The notes beneath the pieces were generated by a model. That model saw only the letters and a program-made list of their open reading frames with translations, searched no databases and was not told the DNA's origin. Both the position numbers and the translations under genes were made by a program. From Spongilla lacustris (lineage: Eukaryota; Porifera; Demospongiae; Spongillida; Spongillidae), in NCBI GenBank assembly GCA_949361645.1, contig OX442422.1, positions 4,661,137-4,725,136 on the forward strand: DNA of 64,000 bases, in the 5' to 3' direction. The stretch's first letter is position 1, and the number at the start of each line of letters is the position of its first letter. Of the stretch, positions 35,353 to 46,840 are shown piece after piece.

Positions 35353-38300
35353 ACAATGAACTATAACACACTGAAAGGTACGGCTACCAAACCTCTTGCT
35401 GGTGTGATGGACAAAAGCTGTGCTGTGGGCACATCAATGGCTTTCTTTGGCGTCCTCAACAAGGCAGAGGGTAGTGGGGACAATGACTGCATAGAAGACT
35501 GAAAGGACTGGGGAGGAGACCCATTGCACTCAGAGATAAGGTTTGGTACTGGGGTGTCAAAGTCCATCAATGGGACAGAAGGCTCCTCCACATGGCACTG
35601 CACAGAGCTTGCAACGTCGGTGCCAGCTACATGTAGCATTGGGGTCAACACAACCAGGTACACGTACACAGTCCAAATGCTGCTCACCAAGACTTGTACT
35701 TTTCGTGCTATTACAAGAGGCGTCGAGTTCAATGGACTGTAAACTGGCGTCAGTACCAATGGGCTTTGCAGTGGTATCCCCACCAGTGGATTCATCATCC
35801 TGCTCCTTCTTGCTGACTGCCAATGCTTTCAGCTCCAGTATCTTCATGCGTGCTGCTTCGCGCTTCTCCCTGGCTGCTAGCTGCTTCTCTGTCACTGCCT
35901 TGGGAGCAGGGGGCGGGGCTGCACACTTCTGCAATAGGCAACACTTAGTCTAAACAACATGCACAAAAGCAGTAGAACTAACCTTCCTCTTCTTCAGTAC
36001 AGGCTCCAATTCCGACTCAGCTTGCCAATTGTTTTTTTCCAGGCTCTCCAGTCCCTGGAACTTCTTCAAGATGTCCTCCACTTGGAAGTACACCATGTCC
36101 CAAAATCCCTGGAGGTCCTCCACCTTGGTCGGCTGTTCCCCTCCACCATGTTCGGCCTGTCCCACAAGCTGGATGTACTGCTTCAGTTTCTGTTTCATCA
36201 ACAGCTGAGCTTGGCACACTGTGGTGCGAATCTGACCAAGAACTGTGAACATGAGAGAATGAAATCAGGACAGCTGGCTTCTGGCTGTAGACAGTACTGT
36301 CCAGAGCCAAGTTAAAAGCATTAATTATCCACATGCACGGTATTTTGTGGGCGTTATTCGTTTCCTGCGAGTTGTATTGATACATGTAGCAATAGATGCT
36401 ACATGCAGATGAAACGATGCGCGTAAACAATTAATGCTTTTAACGTGTACAATACTGTATAGTACACAATGTATTGACAAATCTTCAATAAATAAATATT
36501 TACAAATCCCAACAACTCCAGTTCAATGAGGGGCACGCCCCAACCAGAGCGTACGTAGCACTAACAGCATGCTGGCATTGTATTCTGCCGCCACTTCGCA
36601 AGTAGCCCTCTGCTATATATTGATTATTATTTCAAGCATTTGGCTGGCTGTTCATTTGTTGCAATTAAGTGATTTGCAACGCCTACATGTAGGTTAACGT
36701 GCCTAAGCTAGGTGACAATATACCACATGACTTAAGCCAGAAATCATTGATTATATTCATGTGGCCTTTCAAAAAACTTACCTACCTTCATGTACATGTG
36801 GTTGATTATGTATACTGATCCCTGACAGCTACATGTACATGCAGAATGTGAGCAGCTGAATGTTTATGCAAGACACTACATGTACATGTACATGTATATT
36901 CACAATGCAGCATCTGCAATATGCTTTACAAGCAACTCTTTCCTTGCTTTGATGCACAACTGACTACAACCAGGGAATATTCTAACCGGTATCGCATCGC
37001 ATTTTGCAATGCAGTTTTTATAAGGAGTGAAACAACTTCAAAACACATTGTCGCAGATACATGTAACTGCGATGCGATCTATCTGCGTCTGCAGGCACGT
37101 GCTCAGTGTAAGTGCTACGCGAAGAGAGTATGGTACTTAAGAAGACATGTCAATTTAAAAAGCTGTCTATATATTGCATCAGTGGGATCGTACAGACCAA
37201 TTGACATCGATTGCGACATTAAATGTCAGCAAATCTGATGGGTGTGTACGAAAGTGAGTGAAGGAGATACATGTATGTAATGTTAGTATACACATATGTA
37301 GATTATTTAGACAGTCAGATGAGTTTGGAGAAAAGGTCTCAGCCTCCCGCATGTTTTGTGTTCTCTGTCAAAAGCATGCTGATCACCTAAAAGGGATCCG
37401 AATGCATGCATGGGCGTGTGCATGGGACAGCTCTGGTGTAAATTCCTTCAATGTGTTCAAATGATGAATCATCACACAACTCGGGGGGGGGGGGGGGGGG
37501 GGGGGGAACAAGTTGCTATGCAACAGAACCAATTTGCTCATTTGATTTTGCGTAGCAAATTCGCTCTGCAATTTTTTTAAGTACAATGTACATGTACATT
37601 CTTCCCTGAGAATAATTCTTGCATGGGCTCCTACAAAGACTACATGCAAGTAGCAGTGCACAGTTCAGAATACTCGTTGTATAATGGAAGAGACTTTAGT
37701 GGTACAAAATTATGTAGCAAATGTTCATTTCTTCAGGCCTTTTACGATGGTTAGCCTGTGTGCCTAGATAAGGCAAGCTTATCTGCATTTGCAAGGCTTT
37801 GGCAACAGCTTCAGTAAAGTGGGAGTGGCTCAGTACACTGCTTCCTGGGTGGAACTTCTTGTACAAGGTTTGTGAGAAACTGACACATACCTCTTGTACA
37901 AAAAGTTTCACCCAGGAAGCAGTATGCTGAGCCACTCCGACTTTACTGAAGGCAAGAAATATAACTAATTCATTATATCTAGTTTTAAAAGGTAATTATC
38001 TTCTGAGTTAAGTTATAGTTAACTACCACCTGGCTGGATGTAAGTTAAGTTAATAACTGCAATAATAATAATTCACTTAACTGACCCAAGTTAAGTTTAA
38101 AAAGTAGTTAACCATAATGGAGCCAGTACATGTACTGGTACTGGTACATGTAAGTGGAGCCAGTAACAAATGACATGTACATGTACTGGGAATATACATG
38201 TACATGTACATAATAGCTCTACCCATCAGGTAATGCCACAATATGGCCTCACCTTCCTCCTGGTGATCCTCTGGAATGGTTGAAGTTGTGGGCCTCTGTT

Positions 38301-41300
38301 CCCACTGCTGGCATAGGGAGGTCAGCCTCTCCACCACATCGCTGTGCAGCTTCCTAAATGGAGCAATCTTCGCTTCCATCTCCAGTCTCTTTGCATCTTC
38401 TTCACTTTGCTTGCAGTCACCACTCTGACTTTTCTGGTCACTATCACTTACATGTATCTCCTCCACATGGCACCCCACAGCGCTTGCAACGTCGGTGCCA
38501 GCTAGCATGGGGCCATACACAAGTTACACATGTACAGTCCAAATTCTGCTCACCAAGACTTGTACTTTTCATGCCATCAGAAGAGGTGTCGGGTTCAATG
38601 GACTGTAAACTGGCGTCAGTACCAATGGGCTTTGCAGTGGTATCCCCACCAGTGGATTCATCATCCTGCTCCTTCTTGCTGACTGCCAATGCTTTCAGCT
38701 CCAGTATCTTCATGCGTGCTGCTTCGCGCTTCTCCCTGGCTGCTAGCTGCTTCTCTGTCACTGCCTTGGGAGCAGGGGGCGGGGCTGCACACTTCTGCAA
38801 TAGGCAACACTTAGTCTAAACAACATGCACAAAAGCAGTAGAACTAACCTTCCTCTTCTTCAGTACAGGCTCCAATTCCGACTCAGCTTGCCAATTGTTT
38901 TTTTCCAGACTCTCCAGTCCCTGGAACTTCTTCAAGATGTCCTCCACTTGGAAGTACACCATGTCCCAAAATCCCTGGAGGTCCTCCACCTTGGTGGGCT
39001 GTTCCCCTCCACCATGTTCGGCCTGTCCCACGAGCTGGATGTACTGCTTTAGTTTCTGTTTCATCAACAGCTGAGCTTGGCACACTGTGGTGCGAATCTG
39101 ACCAAGAACTGTGAACATGAGAGAATGAAAACAGGACAGCTGGCTTCTGGCTACACATGTACTACACAATGTGTACAAGATTATTGACAAACCTTCAATA
39201 AAAGCGTAAATGGTAAATGTAAACCCCTAAATCGACAAAATCAAATTAAGCATACATGTACAAGGATGCCTCTACAATGATATTGCTTCAACAGGAATAT
39301 TTCCCTATCTCGAGTCTTATGTGTAGCTACATGTACATGTAACTGCATATGAGCAATGAATGGCTTCCAGAACCACACACCACCACTATTAATAAATTAC
39401 CAGCTCATTCCAAAACAATAGTGTATATCTAAAATTAGAGTGCACAATGTAAACTATGGTAACCACAAAATAAACAAAACTTTTAAACAACTGACCCACA
39501 AATATTCATTATGGAGCAGATAGAAGGTAAATGGAATACATGTATGAAGATCAAATTTTGACGTCATCTTAAATAGTTTATGAAACAACAGCTACATGTA
39601 CACAATATAAGAATTGGAGGGATATATTCGGACCAACCACACAAATTAGTCCAGTACATCTCATGTACCTATACATGTACAGTACATGTGTGTGTGAAGC
39701 CAGTCATCCTAAGACACAACCTGATGGGTGGAGCCATTATGCACATTGGACATGTACATGTCCATGTACTGGCTTGACTCACATGTACATGTAGATGGAG
39801 GCAATGCACATAATGTAATATCTCTACCCATCAAGTTATAATGCCACATTTGTGACAACAATATGGCCTCACCTTCCTCCTGATGATCCTCTGGAATGGT
39901 TGAAGTTGTGGGCCTCTGTTCCCACTGCTGGCATAGGGAGGTCAGCCTCTCCACCACATCCCTGTGCAGCTTCCTAAATGGAGCAATCTTCACTTCCATC
40001 TCCAGACTCTTTGCATCTTCTTCACCTTGCTTGCAGTCACCACTCTGACTTTTCTGGTCACTATCACCTACATGTATTGCCTTTGTGCTACCCTCAACAC
40101 ATTCCTCTTTGGAGACATCACCTACACAGGCCTTCTGACGAGAGTCCTCAACACATTCCATCTTATGGGCATCACCATCTTTACTTGCATCTTCAATACG
40201 CTCCATTTTATGGACATTTTTGACACATTCCTTCCTGCAGTCCTCACCATCCTTGTCGGCACCTTCGTGACCTCGCTCATTGCACTCACCATCTGTCTCC
40301 ATCAGACTGTCTGACTCCATATCAGAATTCAGTTCTGTCATCATATCAGAAACAAAGTCTTTAGGGTTGGCAGGGAGGGTCTTGCGAAAGGTGAATGCAT
40401 AACCCCCTCGCTCCTGTGTGACATGTGGGGTCTTTGCCCCCGTGAAGCGGAATGGACTGAAGGAGTGCAAAGGGGATGCTCCAAATACCTCACTGAAGTT
40501 GGCAGAAGGTGTCTTCCCCTTTGGGGTGGCGCGGTACCCGGGAACCCAGGCCTGCTCAGGAGGTTGGTTTTCATCTTGGGTGCCATTGGTTGCAACAAGT
40601 GCTTCCTCTGCGCTGTTGTCACACTGTGCTACATCAACAGAAGTGCCATTACACAACTGAACACGTCCCTGCTCTGGTGGAGTGGTCTCCTCCACATCTC
40701 TGGTCGGCTCTTTGTGCGGTTCTTTAATGCACCCTTTCTCCAGAACTTCAACCTCTATTCTATTCCTTGTGGGTCTCTTGGCTGGTGCCTTTCCCTTCTC
40801 CCCTACACCCCCTTTCTTTTCGACCACACTCTCTTTCTTTGCAAGTGCATCTTTCTTCTGAACCACAGCCTCTTTCTTCTGAACCACACCTACTTTTTTC
40901 TGAACCACACCCACTTTCTTCTCAACCACGCCCTCTTTCTTCTGAACCACATCCACTTTCTTCTCAACTACAGCCTCTTTCTTCTCAACTACAGCCTCTT
41001 TCTTCTCAACTACAGCCTCTTTCTTCTCAGCCACACCCACTTTCTTAGACGCAACTGCCGCTTTCCTGTTCTTTTTTTCTACAGTGTCTTTAGCCTTCCC
41101 TTTGGCTGGGCCAGAACCTGTCTTCTCCACAGTACATTCTTTTTTACCTGTGCCCAATTCTCCCTTTCTAGTAGTGGGCTTTCCATCAGGTGGGTAGTTC
41201 TCCTCTGGAACAGAGGTATTCTGCTTGGTTGTTACAGGCATTCTGTCAGATACTGTGTTTGTTTTCAAGGACTTAGGCACTGTTACAACGGCCGGCTTTT

Positions 41301-41799
41301 CACAAACCGCCTGCTGGGATCTAGTAACTCTTTTTGTCGTACTAACTTGCTGTGTGTTCGCTCCAGTCGAACTCTTCGCTTGCACAGGTTTACTGGAGCC
41401 GCATTTCTCTGAATTTGTAGTGGTTGGAGCTAAAGGTGCATTGGATACTGGTACTAAATGCAACACCGGCTGTTTGGAACCGGTAACGAAAGCTTTTTTA
41501 GATTTAGACGCCTCCATTTTTACCGCTTTTCTTTTCGCTTGCCACTCCAGTAGCTGCTGTCTCCTCTGCTCTGATTTTTCCCATTCTGTAGGCTTGTTAG
41601 ATTGTAGTTCTTCATCGACAGTTGTGCTTTTCACACCCCCTTCAACCTCCTCATCGCTTTCAGCATCGTTGGGAATTCTCCGTTTAAGAAGTAGGTCGTG
41701 TCGCTTGCCTTTCCTTTCTTCGTTGTGCTGCTTGACCCTTATTTCCTTCTGGGAGACCCCTTTTCTCCTCTGAGTAAAAATCTCTCTCGTTTCAGACAT
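34948..41799 (-). CDS. DLGAP5: HURP/DLGAP5-like spindle protein with duplicated GKAP domain (9 exons, 1,223 aa)
   Basis: Exons in transcript order: 39873-41799, 38849-39108, 38554-38794, 38253-38501, 35983-36242, 35688-35928, 35393-35626, 35179-35266, 34948-35119. Phases agree throughout (3,672 nt). ATG at 41799: MSETREIFTQRRKGVSQKEI matches the basic N-terminus of HURP (SQKE.R). Exon 1 also holds heptad-like VEKKEAV units (about 40812-41040). The GKAP segment appears twice: FRKLH.DVVERLTSLCQQWE, then IRTTVCQAQLLMKQKLKQY, LQGFWDMVYFQVEDILKKF. The C-terminus has RRSVRLAHKL. HURP stabilises kinetochore microtubules downstream of Ran and Aurora A (family knowledge). Odd points: intron 8 uses a GC donor (AG|GCAAGC), exon 7 has a weak donor (G|GTTTGG), exon 4 is chimeric (see findings). 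Human HURP is about 850 aa with one GKAP region. Confidence 0.85.
35267..35349. repeat. (AC)n microsatellite forming the 3' end of HURP intron 7
   Basis: About 40 dinucleotides. On the coding (minus) strand this is (TG)n running straight into the acceptor tgcag of exon 8, replacing a normal pyrimidine tract. Intron 7 is only 126 nt, so most of it is repeat. Confidence 0.95.
37809..37951. repeat. Foldback element with ~61-bp arms in HURP intron 4
   Basis: Arm 37809-37869 (starts cttcagtaaagt, includes ctgcttcctgggtg) pairs with 37889-37951 (ends ctttactgaag), with only a few mismatches and a 19-nt loop. It sits in the part of intron 4 that has no counterpart in intron 1, so it may have come with the later insertion there. 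Confidence 0.8.
40812..41040. repeat. 21-bp coding repeat (VEKKEAV heptads) in HURP exon 1
   Basis: On the minus strand, about 10 units of 21 bp encode EKKEAVV, EKKVDVV, QKKEGVV, QKKVGVV and similar. The heptad spacing suggests a charged helix able to bind microtubules or coil; this is an inference. All units keep the frame. Confidence 0.85.
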
Positions 41800-42137
41800 A
41801 CCGCGCGCTTGGGTTTGAATTTGATTGTAATACAATATCACGTGAGTACATGTAATTACGTAACTGAGTAATCCTGTTGCTATGCAGAATCACGCACTTG
41901 TACTGCAGTGCTATGCTGTTCACTAAACATTGCCTAACATCTGTGACAAGCAACTGATTCAGAAGTGCCTTGGAAACTAGGCTTGGGTGTTAGCTTTTGC
42001 TAAATGGATTGGATTGCCACACAATCTAAGACATATCAATGATCGATACCTGAAGATCTGAGGAGACTACCTCTTCCAGTCTGCTTAATAAATTCATGGC
42101 CTTGGTGCAATTATAATTTGCACAGAAAAGATAGCCC

Positions 42138-42350
42138 CTATTGGAGCTGATACAGTATGTTGAGGTGGGGAACATTTGAAGACTGCATGATTGGGTGACA
42201 TTCACTGGTGTCTACCAGACAGAAAAGCTCGCATTTAGCTAAATGCGCAAGAGATGACCCAATGGTATCCAAAGGGGGTAGAGCATGAAGGGTAGCTCGT
42301 TTTCTTCCTGCCAAGAAGAGAATGTGAAGGCACTCATCACAGGTATCCAT
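42138..42350 (-). pseudogene. Possible fragment of a transposon-linked protein
   Basis: Minus frame contains LFLAGRKRATLHALPPLDTI and CELFCLVDTSECHP, weakly like an ending domain seen in invertebrate mobile-element proteins (LPPT..AL..H..RA..Q). It lies between HURP and the 210-aa gene. No start, splice site or other exon was assigned. Confidence 0.25.
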
Positions 42351-42401
42351 GGCGGTTATAATAAGTGCAAAAAAACAATAGGGTCTAGGGGGTCACCTTT
42401 T

Positions 42402-42426
42402 TGCCCCCCCCCCCCCCCCCCCCCCC
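42402..42426. repeat. Poly-C/poly-G run
   Basis: About 25 C in a row. Similar runs occur at 6672 (G), 18930 (C), 23365 (G), 34384 (C), 37485 (G) and 50291 (G); they can form four-stranded G structures and are often length-variable. Confidence 0.9.
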
Positions 42427-42691
42427 TGCCTTTGGGGAGATGTTTCCCATGAGATGTCACAGCATGTAATGAGGGGGATAGCACCATGCAGGTGGCCCAA
42501 GATAAAACCTTATGGAAATGAGTAGCACATTCGTCCAGAAGGGTCCAGCAAAATCATTATCATGCCGGTGTGTAACCATGCATACCCTAAGCTATGCATC
42601 CTTTTTCTGAGGCACTGGCTACTCCAAACTGCAGGTGCCGGAATAAGTCTGAGGCTTTATTGCTTATTATTACCGGTATGATTATAAATTA

Positions 42692-43094
42692 AATACCAGT
42701 ACACAACAGGATAATGGACATACATAACTACACTGTAATATAAACATACAACTAGACTACACACAATGTACACAAAATGCTAACTATATCTACCCTACAT
42801 CACTTTGACAGATGCTACTAGAAGGATGGCAATGGCATTAGCTTGTACCAGGTGAAGGTTCAGCTGCCTGTAGTGTTCGGTAAGAACCGCTGGCTTTACC
42901 TTGGATGAGCAAGTGGCTAGTTGAGAAGCAAGCTGGTATATTTTAAATGATATTTTTATTTTAATAATATAATACCGATATACAATAGGATAAATAGACA
43001 TACACAAGTACACTTTTATATAAACATTCAATTAAGCTTAGACTACACACAATGTACACAAAATGCTAACTATATCTACCCTACATCACTTTTA
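42692..43094. repeat. Direct repeat pair, ~115 bp, offset ~288 bp
   Basis: 42692-42805 and 42968-43094 share long blocks ending in gactacacacaatgtacac and tatctaccctacatcacttt; the left parts are diverged. It is a local duplication or two ends of one element. Confidence 0.75.
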
Positions 43095-43318
43095 ATTAGT
43101 ATTATTTCTTTTTACCATAACAAATCAATAGCCTTTTAAATATAAAAAGAAAAATTACACAGCATCAGGATCGATAAATGCACACATATATTATGGAGTC
43201 CTATTAACCTGGCCATCATCACTACAAATGTAAGGCTCTCACTGAGATCTACAGCAGGCTTAACTGGCTGGAGCCTTACTGGCAAGATGTGCACCCTTCT
43301 TTGGCGTCATGGACATCC

Positions 43319-43420
43319 TAGTCTCGTACCCAGACCCAAATATATGTTACATATACTACGTGATGTCGTTCTGTAAGCGATTATCATCGTTACGTACATT
43401 TGGGTTTGGGTATGAGACTA
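43319..43420. mobile_element. MITE family M2, copy 1, with perfect 9-bp target duplication
   Basis: Ends tagtctcgtacccagaccca (43319) and tgggtttgggtatgagacta (to 43420) are inverted repeats with small differences. The 9-bp word tggacatcc flanks it at 43310-43318 and 43421-43429. A 9-bp duplication and long TIRs fit a Mutator-like (MULE) MITE. Confidence 0.85.
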
Positions 43421-43429
43421 TGGACATCC

Positions 43430-44042
43430 CATGAGTATTAGAGTCAATAATATTGTTGTATGCATATAAATGAACAAGGTAACAAGAGATTATGACTTGA
43501 AATACACCTGGTCAATGTGAGGTGGCAAAGGCAGCATGTCCTTGGAGTTTGGCAAATCCAGGTAGCTAGTGTCCTTTGCCTCGCCCCCAATTGCCATAGG
43601 TTGCAACTATGATAGGGACACATACCCACCCCAGCTCGGAGATGCAGGATGGCACAGAGTAGTCAAAAGGCAGCAAATTATCCAACATTCCAGGCCAATG
43701 ACTAACCAAGACATCAGCTGGGTGGGATCGATACTCAGATTGGAACCCATTTCAACTAAACACGTATGAGCATGATGACAGAACTCCGGTCCACAAACAC
43801 ATTCTGTAATTCATTACATACTGTGGCCCAGGGAATCCAAGGCCGCATTTGGACAAAGGGAACAAGAGCCTTTTGGAGGTATCCAACCCCCAAACAACAC
43901 CTAATAGCTGTAAGGTACAGTCCCAACTCTACACTGGGCACCACTGAATGCCAAGAGGCTGTGTGGGGGGTAGTATTTAATAGTGGGGTCAAACACACAA
44001 ATACAACAATGTATAGATATTAGTAATATACGCAATGTGTCT
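43430..44042. other. 3' flank of the 210-aa gene
   Basis: On the minus strand ATTAAA (near 43976) lies about 70 nt after the stop codon at 44043 and could be the poly(A) signal. Both strands have overlapping open frames of 60-85 codons here without motifs; I do not call them. Confidence 0.4.
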
Positions 44043-46766
44043 TCAAGCTACTGAGTGAAATGCATAAAATGCAGACATGTGACGAGCTGCTAGGGGTTGT
44101 TCTGTCTCTGTCTGCCTTTGCAAGGCCCTGGAGAGATAATGAATGAATGTGCAATTCGGCCATCAGATTACAAGTGACTCACATAAGATGGTATGCAGGA
44201 GGGTATAGGTATTCATTTCCACTTGTCACATAGGTAGGCTGAAATGCTGCATAGAGGTTCCGTTGTGGCTAGGTACATAAACAACATATGTGACTGGTAA
44301 AGACAGTGCTAACAATCAGCCTACCCACACAATTGTTGGTTTTATTTGGGGGAGCTCAGTTGGCTAGGGACATGAGACATTCATAATGAACACTTCACTA
44401 TTTTTGTGCACATGTTATAAAACAACACCTTAATTCCATTTGCAATCTCCATTTTCAGCATCACCACCAATGTGTTTGACAATGATATCAGCTGTGAGCA
44501 CAGAGCATTGAAAAAATTGCATCTTACCAGATATGCCCTGAATTGTGTTAAGGGATCTGTATATTTCTCATTACATGACTAAATGGAAAGAGAAGAATAA
44601 CGTGCATTCATAATGCCTATTTATTCTGTTCAACATCAATGGCTTACAGAATTTGTTGAGGAATTATTTTGCTGCTTGTGCATGGTAAAAAAGGAAGTAT
44701 TTCATTGAATGAAGTGAGAATGATGTGCACTGACCTCATTTGTAGGAGCCACAAGTGACATTTCTTTGGCAGGAGATTTCAGGGTAGGCTGTGGCTGAAG
44801 TGGACACAAATGGATATGTGATGTGAAATGGTCTATTTTGATATGGTACAGGTATCACAAGATCAAATTGCACCTCTACCAATTGCCTATCCCTCACTGC
44901 CATAATGATGTACACTGTACCTTGTGCAGTATTGCATTATCTTGATCATTCTTGTCTGTGATGTCCTACAAAACAAAGTGATGATATAAAACATTGTAGC
45001 TTGTGTGAGGCAATGCATAAAAATAATATTATCTAGTAGCTATAGTTTGCATTTGCAATCAACATCAAATTTCTGTATTTTAAGCCCTCCATTGGATTGC
45101 TATAAATTTGGATTCTAAATGAACTGATTTTCACAAATAAAATAATTTAAATGTATCAATGTGTCTTTATTATTATTATTTCATTTTTACATATAGCATT
45201 ACATCCAGGTGGGACCAATGTGACCTTCAGTATTTAATTTGTTACTGATAAATGTGATCCTGGTGTGCTTCAAAGCATAAGCCTTCCTTCGCCCTGAGGC
45301 TAGTTTGCTTTCTCACCTAAGGTTATATATTGCCCTGCCTTATCTATAGTACTATCATGTGTAACATATTGTTTAGCTACTGTTCAAGTTTTTCTGATAA
45401 TTTCATGTATTATTTGGTTGAGAGATGAATATGAATTATGCATCAGAACTTCAAACACAGAACACTAACAAGATAACATGTATAGTTAATTGGGGCTCGA
45501 TTTAGTATATACCCGGTCAGGATGGCTGAAGCAAGAGGTCTTACTAGGTATGCAGGTGTTGATTATGAGTCTGCTGTAAAAGCCATGTAGAGAAATAGAT
45601 TCCGGCTTAATAGCATGTGATTGCTAACCTATATAGATGCTATAGCTAGCTGTGCAAAGCACTGTACAATAGCTGATCTTGTTATTATTAGTTGAAAACT
45701 ATGATGTCTTTATTTTTGAAATGTGTGCGTTGATACCAGATTTCAGCTGAAATAGCTAGTTATTCCCTCGTACGAATCTAAACCACCAAATTTACTAATT
45801 CATGCACTAACGGCCGGATATAGGGAGCATGCATCTCCGGTATTCATTGCAACTCAGTTGCATTATTTGAAATATCAATATTGTAAAGGCAAAACGATTG
45901 CCATCGTCATCACATCATTAACGTACACACGTGTATCAGCTACTAACCTCGCACTTTTTAACTGCATTCGGTTTGACTTCTTCTTTATCGGAGGTGTCCT
46001 CTACTGCACGCTGCAAATTAACACAAACATTTGTATACTGCAATTTAATTTTATACTTCGCTTTAAAAAAATACACAATTAATCGTACGTGCATATTAAT
46101 ACAAAGTTAAGTTGCACGTACGGTTGTGATTTGGTCGTTATTGTCATCTGTTTGCACTGCAACATCTTTAGTTTCACTTCCTCCCTGTGCACGGTGTGCA
46201 TGTACATGTATATCTTAGGAGGCCAGGCCGACGCGTATGATGTTCAGTATCTCACCTGACAGAGAAACACTGACGCGCAAGCCTTAGCCAGCCACAGCAG
46301 TGCCTTTTTCTGCGGATCAAAATGTGTACATGTGCTTATCAGTATCATCATTTTGGCTAGTCTCGTTCCCAGACTCACTTACGTAAGCATTACCGCATAA
46401 TGTGTAATGCTTCGTAGCATTACACATTATGCGGTAATGCTTACGTAAGTGAGTCTGGGAACGAGACTACATTTTGGCCTGGCTTGTGTGTAAGCTGTTC
46501 AAGTTCGCGGGCCTAAAATGTCCCTTGGTCAGACCACAAACGGCGCATGCACATATATGCATGTACACTATACACACATGGAAGTGCACACGAACAAATC
46601 ATATATACGCATACGCATCACATGCAAGCATACAGCGGGCATGCCCGTCGTGACACACGCTGACCGTTGCAACTATATATTGCATCATAACTTGCTGGCT
46701 TACCGCATGTTCTTTTGTTACTTGCCAGTGACGTGGATAAAGAGAATATGGTTGCTGAGTAGCCAT
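44043..46766 (-). CDS. Unnamed 10-exon gene, 210-residue protein
   Basis: Exons in transcript order: 46704-46766 (ATG, MATQQPYSLYPRHWQVTKEH), 46256-46309, 46122-46184, 45948-46010, 44921-44965, 44735-44794, 44528-44578, 44429-44491, 44183-44268, 44043-44127 (ends in TGA). Every border has AG and GT; the first eight exons are phase 0, exon 9 ends in phase 2 and exon 10 fits it. Exon 2 reads KKALLWLAKACASVFLC; exons 3-6 are acidic/Lys-rich and likely disordered; exon 8 is hydrophobic (SLSNTLVVMLK); exon 9 reads YAAFQPTYVTSGNEYLYPPA. No family is recognised. The pattern of ten consecutive phase-compatible exons ending in a stop is hard to get by chance. HURP follows downstream on the same strand; a plus-strand exon at 48708 resembles exon 2. 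Confidence 0.7.
46358..46469. mobile_element. MITE family M2, copy 2: perfect 54-bp palindrome with 9-bp target duplication
   Basis: Arms 46358-46411 and 46416-46469 are exact reverse complements (54 of 54), with a 4-nt loop tcgt. They start tagtctcgttcccagactca, related to copy 1 (43319). The 9-bp word cattttggc flanks it at 46349-46357 and 46470-46478. It sits in intron 1 of the 210-aa gene. Confidence 0.95.
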
Positions 46767-46783
46767 TCTTTTGGATTCTAAAA

Positions 46784-46840
46784 TTAACTACTACCTGATC
46801 TGGACGGAAAAAGCGAAGCGTCGTGAAGCGTTAGCGCCAT
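46784..46840 (-). promoter_or_regulatory. Possible upstream ORF before the 210-aa gene
   Basis: On the minus strand an ATG in good context (CCATGG, at 46840) opens 18 codons (MALTLHDASLFPSRSGSS) and stops 18 bases before the main ATG at 46766. If the transcript starts upstream of it and is unspliced here, it would act as a uORF. A GTAGTA after TCAG could also be a donor and TTTTAG an acceptor, which would remove its end. Confidence 0.3.

Noticed and set aside
35188..35502. Plus frame with a poly-Thr/His run
   Set aside because: Translation of the (AC)n microsatellite.
40423..41412. 329-codon plus frame opposite HURP exon 1
   Set aside because: Antisense shadow of the Lys/Glu-rich HURP exon; no independent evidence.
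43444..44023. Overlapping frames on both strands downstream of the 210-aa gene
   Set aside because: No motif; the region is better explained as its 3' flank.
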